Shown: positions 57,735 to 64,000 of the stretch, one piece after another
Layout of the letters: every line of letters begins with the position of its first letter
Numbering within the stretch: position 1 is the stretch's first letter
Source: Cytophagales bacterium
GTDB taxonomy: Bacteria > Bacteroidota > Bacteroidia > Cytophagales > Cyclobacteriaceae
DNA length: 64,000 bases
Direction: 5' to 3'
NCBI GenBank assembly: GCA_025358885.1
Contig: JANYHW010000178.1
Coordinates: 1 to 64,000 of the forward strand
Translations under genes and position numbers: made by a program
Notes under the pieces: generated by a model
Seen by the model: only the letters and a program-made list of their open reading frames with translations
The model's database searches: none
Told to the model about the DNA's origin: nothing

Positions 57735-58259
57735 TCAATTTTCCACCTCCACAATCATTTCGATTTCTACCGCGATGCCATTGGGGAGGGAAATCATACC
57801 AACGGCTGATCGCGCATGCTTACCTTTGTCACCAAAGATACTCACCATAAGGTCTGAAAATCCATTGATGACCTTCGGTTGATCGACAAACTCAGGCGTA
57901 CAATTCACCATGCCAAAAACTTTTACTATTCGCTTCACTTTGTTGAGATCCCCGATTTCTCCCTTCAGGGACGACAGTAGCGCAATACCCGTTTGTTTGG
58001 CTGCTTCATATCCTTGCTCAATGGTCATATCTTTTCCAAGTTTGCCTGTTGTGTTACTTCCATCCGACTTGGTGGGCCCATGGCCGGCGAGGTAAACAAG
58101 ATTTCCGGTCCGAACAGCCCGCACATAGTTGGCCAGGGGCTTAGGAGGAGCAAACAACTCAATGCCAAGTTCTTTCAACTTCTTGTCTACATCTGTTTTC
58201 TGAGCAATTGCAGGAGTAAGACAAGAAACAAGAATGAAAATCAGGAGAGGCTTTTTCAT
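57735..58259 (-). CDS. Exported RidA/YjgF family protein
   Basis: RidA proteins hydrolyse reactive enamine/imine intermediates. The 174-residue product carries a signal peptide (1-19, ending AIAQ) in front of a RidA domain with GNLVYLAGHGP, VVNCTPEF-like and HARSAVGMISLPNGIAVEIEMIVEV motifs. The arginine of HARSAVG and the glutamate of VEIEMI match the usual active-site residues. Most RidA proteins are cytosolic, so the signal peptide places this one in the periplasm; its substrate is unknown. Confidence 0.9.
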   Translation of the reverse strand: MKKPLLIFILVSCLTPAIAQKTDVDKKLKELGIELFAPPKPLANYVRAVRTGNLVYLAGHGPTKSDGSNTTGKLGKDMTIEQGYEAAKQTGIALLSSLKGEIGDLNKVKRIVKVFGMVNCTPEFVDQPKVINGFSDLMVSIFGDKGKHARSAVGMISLPNGIAVEIEMIVEVEN

Positions 58260-58324
58260 AATGAATGGGTTTTATTCAAAGATAAATAAACAACGCATCA
58301 GGCTGGTGGGAACTTATGGAAAGT

Positions 58325-58729
58325 TCAATGCTGACTAAACATTCGCTGATTGATGGTGGGGAGCAGCAACTTGAGACCACGTCTGTTCTTCCCTGCAATG
58401 TCGATGAAGGTGCGGGAGTAACGCATGTTGCCTAGCATGTCATAATAATAAATTGTGCCAAATTTGCCCTTATTAAAAGACTGGGTCGTAGTACTTCCTA
58501 GCCAATAGGCCTGACCGGCAGTTGTTCCTGGCCATTGGGTTAGCCAGGGACTGGAGTAGCGGGAATAGGTCTGGGCATCCGATCCCCACCGTCCACCTGA
58601 AGCGGACAAGTTGCCATCGTACAAGTAAGCGGCTGCCGATGTGGGGTAAATTGCGGCGGTCGGTCGAAACTGCGCGCGAGTCCCAAGAGGAATCAACAAC
58701 AAAAAACCCATGAGCCAAGACCATTTCAT
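58325..58729 (-). CDS. Small exported protein of unknown function
   Basis: The 134-residue protein has a signal peptide (about 1-19, GTRAQ) and a mature part rich in Y, W, S, T and G (SRYSSPWLTQWPGTTAGQAYWLG), then a YYYDMLGNMRYSRTF segment and a basic C-terminus. No known domain is recognised. The aromatic, glycine-rich composition would fit a surface or sugar-contacting protein, but this is only a composition argument. It diverges from tag. Confidence 0.65.
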   Translation of the reverse strand: MKWSWLMGFLLLIPLGTRAQFRPTAAIYPTSAAAYLYDGNLSASGGRWGSDAQTYSRYSSPWLTQWPGTTAGQAYWLGSTTTQSFNKGKFGTIYYYDMLGNMRYSRTFIDIAGKNRRGLKLLLPTINQRMFSQH

Positions 58730-58773
58730 CGGCTGCTTTTTTTGTTAAAGATACTTAATCCTAATTTATCGCA

Positions 58774-59352
58774 ATGAAAGAAAAGAAACGCTGTGCATGG
58801 TGCCTGAAATCCGAAACATATATGCGCTACCATGATGAGGAATGGGGTGTTCCTGTGCATGACGACCACATCCATTTTGAATTCCTGGTGCTAGAGGGTG
58901 CCCAGGCCGGTCTAAGCTGGTCGACCATCCTGAACAAGCGCAAGGGCTATGAAAAGAACTTTGCTGCTTTCGATCCCTCGAAAGTGGCGCGTTTCACATC
59001 TGTGAGGATCGAAAAAATTCTCAAAGATCCAGGAGTAGTCAGGAACAGGCTGAAAGTTCTGGCAACAGTCAACAATGCAAAAAGGTTCCTGGAGGTGCAA
59101 AAGGAATTCGGATCGTTCGATGCGTATATCTGGCAATTTGTAAATGGAAAGCCGATTGACAACAAAAGAAAAACGCTAAGTGGGGTACCCGCCGTTACGC
59201 CAGAATCAGATGCCCTGAGCAAGGATCTTATCAGGAGGGGATTCAAGTTTGTTGGAAGCACGGTGATCTATGCCCACATGCAGGCGTGCGGTTTGGTAAA
59301 TGATCACTTGATGAAATGTCATCGCTATGAAGCTACTCGGCGTCTACATTAA
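58774..59352 (+). CDS. tag: DNA-3-methyladenine glycosylase I
   Basis: Tag removes 3-methyladenine from alkylated DNA in base excision repair. The 192-residue product has the conserved opening CAWCLKSETYMRYHDEEWGVPVHDD, the core QAGLSWSTILNKRKGY and the C-terminal HLMKCHRY. The zinc ligands of the family (an early Cys and His and a late His and Cys) are all present. The 3' end overlaps the convergent lysE-type gene by 9 bases. Confidence 0.95.
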   Translation: MKEKKRCAWCLKSETYMRYHDEEWGVPVHDDHIHFEFLVLEGAQAGLSWSTILNKRKGYEKNFAAFDPSKVARFTSVRIEKILKDPGVVRNRLKVLATVNNAKRFLEVQKEFGSFDAYIWQFVNGKPIDNKRKTLSGVPAVTPESDALSKDLIRRGFKFVGSTVIYAHMQACGLVNDHLMKCHRYEATRRLH

Positions 59353-59955
59353 ATATTTCCAGAAAGCGTATAACCCCAGAACTAGCAATACCAGTCCCGG
59401 AATAATTTTAATCCATTTGCTACCCTGTACATAAGGAGCCAGGCGCCTAGCAAAAAAGATCAACAGCGAAAGCAACGCCATGGCTCCAACCGCAGTGCCC
59501 AGGACGTAACTGTGCAATAATCCCGTTGTACCCAGATCGATCCATCCCTGGGCTTTGAGGTATGCCGTGAAGCCCATCCAATACGGAATCGCCATTGGGT
59601 TAAGAATACTCAGCACAATACCACGTCGGAATCCGCTAGCATGAAACTTCTTGGCAAAACCTGTGGATGTTCTGGAAGGTAACAGGTTGATGACACCGAG
59701 TGTGGTCATAACCACGGCCGCAATCAATTGAAAATTCTCGATGACAAGGGGTGAAGAAGAGATCAGGTATTCAAATTGAACTCCAATCCAGGCGTAAGGA
59801 TACTCGATGATAGAAACCGCGAGAGCAAAGCGAAGGGCGATCTTGATTTTCTCTTCCAGACCCAGCTGCAGAATGGTGATGTTGAGTGTGCCTGGCGGAA
59901 TAGAGCCTATGAAGCTGAAAAAGAATCCAATCAAAAACACCTGGACGTATTCCAT
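59344..59955 (-). CDS. LysE-family transporter
   Basis: LysE-type exporters move amino acids or related small molecules out of the cytoplasm. The 203-residue protein has about six membrane helices and the family N-terminal pattern GSIPPGTLNITILQLGLEEK with the following LNPMAIPYWMGF stretch. It starts 5 bases after the ATP-grasp gene stop, so the two are almost certainly in one operon with the upstream dinB-like gene. The cargo is unknown. Confidence 0.88.
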   Translation of the reverse strand: MEYVQVFLIGFFFSFIGSIPPGTLNITILQLGLEEKIKIALRFALAVSIIEYPYAWIGVQFEYLISSSPLVIENFQLIAAVVMTTLGVINLLPSRTSTGFAKKFHASGFRRGIVLSILNPMAIPYWMGFTAYLKAQGWIDLGTTGLLHSYVLGTAVGAMALLSLLIFFARRLAPYVQGSKWIKIIPGLVLLVLGLYAFWKYLM

Positions 59956-59960
59956 GAGTC

Positions 59961-61016
59961 TTAGGGTGCAGTCAGAGTCTTGAAGTTATTGTAAGCTGTT
60001 TTGGCCTCCTTGAACGAAATATACGCAACACCCCGCTCATGATTCTCCCTGCTGACACGATAGATGTCATGCCAGTGCTGAAAGAGCACCTTGAGGGCTT
60101 TCAGGAATGGAAATCCCGGTTGGTAAATATGGGCAGGTTCGGCACCACACCCGTTGAGCTCCATTACCTGCACTTTGCCCTCCGTCAAGTCTTCTATTGA
60201 AGCCACGCGGAGATCAAATCTGCCGAAGAAAAATCCAGGAATTTGTTGACTGATGCGGTCAAAGGATGCTGAAAGTTTTTCATTTATCAGGTGGTTCTGA
60301 TTTAAAAACATTGTGCCCAGGCAATGATTGCCGATAGAAACAAGTTCAACTCTTTCCCCCGGAGGAATTATTGACTGAACTGTCGCTTCATAGATTACTT
60401 TCAATGTATTCCACTGCAGTCGCGCGCGGTCTTTTTCCAAAATCAATTCTTCAAGCGTCTTCATGCCGTCACCACAAACACTGAGCATTTCCTTCCCCAC
60501 AATTGAGGTTACAGCTCCCCTGCTTAGGCTGGGATATCGGACATAAAAGACGCCGAACTCAAGTGGTAGATCGACATATGCCTGAATTAGAAAATCGAGT
60601 TTAATCTGTTTCAGGTATGGACCAATGTCTCCCGGGCCCTTGATCTTTTTTACCATCCAACCGCGTTCACCCAGGTCAGGTTTAAAGATGACGGGATAGG
60701 TAAATCCACCTTCTGCTATTTTTTGCCGGACTTGATCACCCGTAACGGGTAATTTCACCAGCATGGTCTTTGGGGTAAGGTCCTTCGGCACCAGGTTAAG
60801 AACATCAAATTTGGATTCTCCAAACATTCCACCCATAAGTATCCCCGGGTTTGATGCTGAGAAAAAAACAAGTGATCGCGCCTTCAGCGAAAGCCAAAGC
60901 CAATACGGAAACAGGGGAGCCTGGAGAAGTCCAAAGGGCCAATACTCCCAACTCCGGATCTTGATAAAAAAATTACTATGCGAAATCCTGGAGATGAAAT
61001 TCATGACGCTCCTCAA
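59961..61016 (-). CDS. ATP-grasp superfamily ligase
   Basis: ATP-grasp ligases join a carboxylate to an amine via an acyl-phosphate. The 351-residue protein shows FKPDLGERGWMVKKIKG as the ATP-binding lysine/glycine region, a middle QAYVDLPLEFGVFYVRY strand and the metal ligands FGRFDLRVAS and VQVMELNGCGAEPAHIY. The pattern is like D-Ala-D-Ala ligase-type enzymes, but the substrate cannot be read from sequence. It overlaps the dinB-like gene by 4 bases and is 5 bases before the lysE-type gene. M5 is an alternative start. Confidence 0.85.
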   Translation of the reverse strand: MRSVMNFISRISHSNFFIKIRSWEYWPFGLLQAPLFPYWLWLSLKARSLVFFSASNPGILMGGMFGESKFDVLNLVPKDLTPKTMLVKLPVTGDQVRQKIAEGGFTYPVIFKPDLGERGWMVKKIKGPGDIGPYLKQIKLDFLIQAYVDLPLEFGVFYVRYPSLSRGAVTSIVGKEMLSVCGDGMKTLEELILEKDRARLQWNTLKVIYEATVQSIIPPGERVELVSIGNHCLGTMFLNQNHLINEKLSASFDRISQQIPGFFFGRFDLRVASIEDLTEGKVQVMELNGCGAEPAHIYQPGFPFLKALKVLFQHWHDIYRVSRENHERGVAYISFKEAKTAYNNFKTLTAP

Positions 61017-61528
61017 CGAGAGGCGGTCATTGCTTCCTGGTGGCGGATGGTACTCACGGCAATGCCGAAATCGGAAGGAAAGGAAACATATGGAGCCACT
61101 TCGCGCAGGCCAATCTTCATGATCGCCATGTGGTGTACGGCATGCTCAATGTTATAAATCAATTCTCTGAAATAATTTGTCCCGACGGTTACGCTTCGGT
61201 CGCTGTTCCGGTCGTACCCCACTTCAAGGGATAGCTTCTGGTCCTCTTCCTGAGACTTGATGAACTCAGTAATCTTTCGAATGGTGTTCAATGCAATGAA
61301 CTTATCCGATTCAATTAGTTCATTGTGGTCGCGCTTGTCATAGTTGACCACACCCATCTTGAAGCCCTTTTCAAGGCAGATAAAGAATTCCAGTGTATGA
61401 CGTGTGTGCTGACCAATCGTTGAATTACTCAATGCAGCGGAGGGCCTGGCAAAGTCCTTTTTCTCCATCTGATGAATCACATCAGAGAGCTGATCTAGAA
61501 TAGTAGTGCAAGCATCCGCTAGCTGCAT
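61013..61528 (-). CDS. DinB-like (DinB_2) metal-dependent protein
   Basis: DinB-superfamily proteins are four-helix bundles that bind a divalent metal, and several transfer thiols such as bacillithiol. The 171-residue product has the expected ligands in GQHTRHTLEFF and NIEHAVHHMAIMKIG, and a helix-loop core of family length. It starts the dinB/ATP-grasp/lysE run, with a 4-base ATGA overlap to the next gene. A thiol-transfer role is an inference from the superfamily. Confidence 0.82.
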   Translation of the reverse strand: MQLADACTTILDQLSDVIHQMEKKDFARPSAALSNSTIGQHTRHTLEFFICLEKGFKMGVVNYDKRDHNELIESDKFIALNTIRKITEFIKSQEEDQKLSLEVGYDRNSDRSVTVGTNYFRELIYNIEHAVHHMAIMKIGLREVAPYVSFPSDFGIAVSTIRHQEAMTASR

Positions 61529-61545
61529 AGGTTTTCAATTGGGTG

Positions 61546-61553
61546 CAAATTTA
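61546..61553 (-). promoter_or_regulatory. Candidate -7 box for the dinB/ATP-grasp/lysE operon
   Basis: TAAATTTG on the minus strand matches TAnnTTTG exactly, 17 bases before the dinB ATG. No -33 TTG at the usual distance. Confidence 0.4.
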
Positions 61554-61597
61554 AAACAAAAATTCATTGAATAAACGTGGGCTTGAGTGCAGCGGTT

Positions 61598-62059
61598 TCA
61601 GGGGATGAATTTTTTCCAGTGCTGGTCGCCTTTCGTTTTCAGGATATTTTCATTCTTGTTCCAGTCGGTCAGCGTATTGTTTCCCCAAAAATTATAGAAC
61701 AGGTAAAGCCTGCCATCAAGTATTTTATGGGTTTCAGGATCAATCTTTACCTTTTCACCATTCTCTCCCATCGCGTATGCACACCAGCCTCCATAAGCCG
61801 GTTCAAATTTCTCCGGTGTTGCAATAAATCTCTTCTGGTTGGAGCTGGTCGAAAACCGGTATGACACTCCCTTAAATGAATAAGCAAATTCAGGTTTCCC
61901 CTCCGCAGGCTTATTGTCAAAATAACTTACGGGATCGTAGCCCCCGATGGCTACACCTTTTTTAATGTTATAGTTGCTCTTTCTTTGGTCCTCCGTTTGG
62001 GCAAACACCATGGTGCTCACGAACATCAGACAAGTTGCGGCAAGTGGGAGAATCCTCAT
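61598..62059 (-). CDS. Exported YHS-domain protein
   Basis: The track start at 62155 adds 32 residues with no signal features; the ATG at 62059 gives MRILPLAATCLMFVSTMVFAQ, a proper signal peptide (153 residues). The mature part is a YHS domain (GYDPVSYFDNKPAEGKPEFAYSFKGVSYRF ... GGWCAYAMGENG). YHS domains often occur with metal transport or oxidoreductase functions, though the exact role here is unknown. It is encoded after recX on the same strand. Confidence 0.85.
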   Translation of the reverse strand: MRILPLAATCLMFVSTMVFAQTEDQRKSNYNIKKGVAIGGYDPVSYFDNKPAEGKPEFAYSFKGVSYRFSTSSNQKRFIATPEKFEPAYGGWCAYAMGENGEKVKIDPETHKILDGRLYLFYNFWGNNTLTDWNKNENILKTKGDQHWKKFIP

Positions 62060-62157
62060 TGCAAATGGATCGTAAGGTTTTACCGTGTGTATAACGCAAT
62101 GCCCTAAAAATCGGACAAACCAATGACAGCATTTGTCGTTTGCCTTACAATTCAAGT

Positions 62158-62649
62158 TTATTCGTTAGCGTCAGTCTTCAGAAAGCGCCAAACCAGTTCT
62201 GGCTCGTAACCCTTGCCGATGGCGTATCGGGCCGCCTTATCCCTTTTCTTGAACACATTGGAATCCGTAATATGAGCAAGCTTCTTTTTTAGAAGGTCCC
62301 GTAGGGTTTTGTGATAATCGCTGTCATCAATCTCACGAAGACCCTTTTCAATACACCTGGGGGTAACACGATGGGCTTCCAACTCATGGGCTATTTTATT
62401 ACGGCCCCATTTTTTTATCCTGAACTTACCTCCTGCAAAAGCTTTGGCAAAACGCTCTTCATTCAGGAACCCCTCTACAATCAATTTCGAAAGCATTTCT
62501 TCCACGTTGGCCTTATACAGACCATAAGAATATAGTTTGTCGCGGACTTCCTGATGAGATCGCTCTTGATAAGCGCAATAGCGGGTGATGGCCGGTAACG
62601 CTTCGGCAGGAGAATACTTTTTAGAGGCTTTGGAAACTGTCTGTTCCAT
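62158..62649 (-). CDS. recX: Regulatory protein RecX
   Basis: RecX is a small all-helical modulator of the RecA filament. The 163-residue protein has the three-helix repeat pattern, with YCAYQERSHQEVRDKLYSYG near the start, LIVEGFLNEERFAKAFAGGKF in the middle (the FLDDxRFA-type motif) and WGRNKIAHELEAHRV after it. recA is not in the window. Confidence 0.9.
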   Translation of the reverse strand: MEQTVSKASKKYSPAEALPAITRYCAYQERSHQEVRDKLYSYGLYKANVEEMLSKLIVEGFLNEERFAKAFAGGKFRIKKWGRNKIAHELEAHRVTPRCIEKGLREIDDSDYHKTLRDLLKKKLAHITDSNVFKKRDKAARYAIGKGYEPELVWRFLKTDANE

Positions 62650-62686
62650 AATTGTTCAATCCGCCGCCTTTGTCAGGTGGTATGGA

Positions 62687-63160
62687 CTATTTGACGAGCC
62701 CTTTGGCTTTCAGGATGCTGCCCAAAAATTTTCTTTCGTTGTCTGTATTGAAAATTTTGAATGGAAGGTGAATCAACTGCGCTTTGTTAACAAAAAGCAA
62801 ATAATAATCCTTACCGACCTGTGCCTGTTTGATCTGGTCCCACTTCAAAGGCATACCTTCGCGGGTGTTAAGTTTCATCAATATTTGCTGACTGTTAATT
62901 TCGTACGAAAATCTTTCGAACAGCATTTTGCCTTGTTCCAGTTGCGTTACCCCATAAAACTGTATCAGCCAAAAGAGCACAAATAGACCATACGCCGTCA
63001 GGCCACCAAAAATCCACCAAAAACTGGGAATCCAGAGGTACAACAGACATATGGCCACCGCTATCGGGACTGCCCACCACATCTTCAGCAGGATGCTGCG
63101 GAGGGCCATTTTAATATAAAGGCTCTTCTCAAGTCGATAATTCCGTGTCTTGACAATCAT
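62687..63160 (-). CDS. YcxB-like membrane protein
   Basis: The 157-residue protein has two membrane helices (about 28-45 and 50-70) followed by a C-terminal soluble domain with LKWDQIKQAQVGKDYYLLFV and HLPFKIF, the pattern of YcxB-like proteins. The function is unknown. A candidate promoter box lies upstream, and it separates recX from nadC. Confidence 0.7.
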   Translation of the reverse strand: MIVKTRNYRLEKSLYIKMALRSILLKMWWAVPIAVAICLLYLWIPSFWWIFGGLTAYGLFVLFWLIQFYGVTQLEQGKMLFERFSYEINSQQILMKLNTREGMPLKWDQIKQAQVGKDYYLLFVNKAQLIHLPFKIFNTDNERKFLGSILKAKGLVK

Positions 63161-63181
63161 AATTTATTTCTAAATGGGGCG

Positions 63182-63189
63182 CAAAGTTA
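63182..63189 (-). promoter_or_regulatory. Candidate -7 box for the YcxB-like gene
   Basis: TAACTTTG on the minus strand matches TAnnTTTG exactly, 21 bases before the ATG at 63160. The nearest TTG upstream is 12 bases away. Confidence 0.4.
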
Positions 63190-63209
63190 ACAGGCACGCA
63201 CCAAACCGC

Positions 63210-64000
63210 CTACTCAACACCCATCACTTTCAAACTCATGTCAAGGCTTTTGACCGAGTGTGTCAGGGCGCCTACAGAAATGTAGTCAACACCGCAGCAT
63301 GCCACTGCACGCAGATTTTCTTCTGTAATGCCTCCACTGGCTTCTGTTCTAAATTTTCCATGGATGAGCTTAACAGCTTCGGCGGTGTCCTTGAGGCCCA
63401 TGTTATCAAGCATGATGACATCCACTCCTCCAACCTCCAGCACTTCCCGGACCTCATTCAGGTTGCGGGTCTCTATCTCTATGGCGAAGTCTTTATGCTC
63501 CACCAGCAGGAAGTTCCGCATGTTGGTGATTGCAGCCCGAATGCCGCCAGCCAAGTCAACATGATTGTCCTTTAACATCACCATGGTGTATAAGGCAAAG
63601 CGGTGGTTCAAACCGCCGCCGATGAACACCGCCCATTTTTCCAGCAAGCGAAAGTTAGGTGTCGTTTTGCGGGTGTCCATCAGCCGTGCTTTTGTCCCTT
63701 CCAATTGTTTACTTAGCCTTCGGGTAAACGTTGCAATCCCGCTCATTCGCTGGAGGCAATTCAGCACGAGACGCTCGGTACTGAGAATGGACTTTGCATG
63801 ACCTTCTACAATAAACGCAACATCTCCAGATTTTATTTCTTCACCGTCCTTTTTCAGGAAAGTTACCTTCAATGTAGGATCAAACTGATGAAATATTTTT
63901 TCAGCCACTTCAAGTCCTGCAACAATTCCCTTGTCTTTAACCAGCAACCTTGCCCTCGCGGTAGCCCCTTCGGGTATCGCACCTTGTGCGGACAGGTCAC
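63210..64000 (-). CDS. nadC: Nicotinate-nucleotide pyrophosphorylase (5' end beyond window)
   Basis: NadC condenses quinolinate with PRPP in de novo NAD synthesis. The track begins at 63947, but the frame stays open to 64000 and reads DLSAQGAIPEGATARARLLVKDKG, the known N-terminal sequence of NadC, so the start lies outside the window. Visible features include SILSTERLVLNCLQRMSGIAT, MDTRKTTPNFR and the C-terminal ASGGITEENLRAVACCGVDYISVGALTHSV. These cover the phosphoribosyl-binding and catalytic barrel. About 264 residues are present. Confidence 0.95.
   Translation of the reverse strand, partial: DLSAQGAIPEGATARARLLVKDKGIVAGLEVAEKIFHQFDPTLKVTFLKKDGEEIKSGDVAFIVEGHAKSILSTERLVLNCLQRMSGIATFTRRLSKQLEGTKARLMDTRKTTPNFRLLEKWAVFIGGGLNHRFALYTMVMLKDNHVDLAGGIRAAITNMRNFLLVEHKDFAIEIETRNLNEVREVLEVGGVDVIMLDNMGLKDTAEAVKLIHGKFRTEASGGITEENLRAVACCGVDYISVGALTHSVKSLDMSLKVMGVE

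Overview
The window looks like a chromosomal segment from a gliding-type member of the Bacteroidota, most likely the order Cytophagales. The evidence is a complete type IX secretion (T9SS) core operon gldK-gldL-gldM-gldN with a PorP/SprF-type gene, a separate PorW/SprE lipoprotein gene, a T9SS C-terminal sorting domain on a giant repeat protein, LytS/LytTR and 7TM-DISM/NarL two-component pairs, and -7 boxes of the Bacteroidota form TAnnTTTG in front of several genes. No tRNA, rRNA, CRISPR array, insertion sequence or prophage was seen. The assignment to Cytophagales is an inference from gene content.

Layout. 1-4445 (minus strand): a continuous run of an M23 peptidase, a bactofilin, two small AtpZ/AtpI-type membrane proteins, then atpB-atpE-atpF-atpH (atpH runs off the left edge). 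4527-11200 (plus): porW/sprE, a class A penicillin-binding protein and uvrC, tightly packed and closed by a strong bidirectional terminator. 11235-18822 (minus): gldN, gldM, gldL, gldK, porP-like, hemD and a DUF4271 membrane protein, transcribed in the reverse of that order. 18886-25150: hemW, a TerB-like protein, a LytS/LytTR pair and uvrA. 25515-32974: a TPR histidine kinase, an unusual HisA homologue, an OmpA-like PD40 protein, DUF2911, a 35-residue membrane ORF, a LOG-family protein, a PDZ aspartyl protease and a degenerate receiver protein.

33078-38128 holds what looks like a small type III polyketide (alkylresorcinol/alkylquinone-like) biosynthetic locus: flavin oxidoreductase, UbiA-type prenyltransferase, type III PKS and methyltransferase, with a Tat-signal TIM-barrel protein in the middle. 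38184-46785: lipoproteins, prfA, a fused 5-oxoprolinase and a 7TM-DISM kinase/NarL regulator pair with a NarL-like 7-2-7 inverted repeat upstream. 47181-51518 is one giant NHL/Ig-like-repeat T9SS cargo gene interrupted by a single in-frame TAG. 52038-56756 encodes a 1572-residue periplasmic protein of unknown function. The right end carries prmA, a secreted RidA, tag, a dinB/ATP-grasp/lysE operon, a YHS protein, recX, a YcxB-like protein and nadC (5' end beyond the window).

The envelope theme is strong: cell-wall synthesis and remodelling (PBP1A, M23, bactofilin), the proton-driven T9SS motor (GldL/GldM) next to ATP synthase genes, and a cargo that would leave through that machine. The points most worth checking are the interrupted cargo gene, the HisA homologue lacking its first catalytic aspartate, the chitin-binding-like insert in GldN, the type III PKS locus and the dinB/ATP-grasp/lysE operon.
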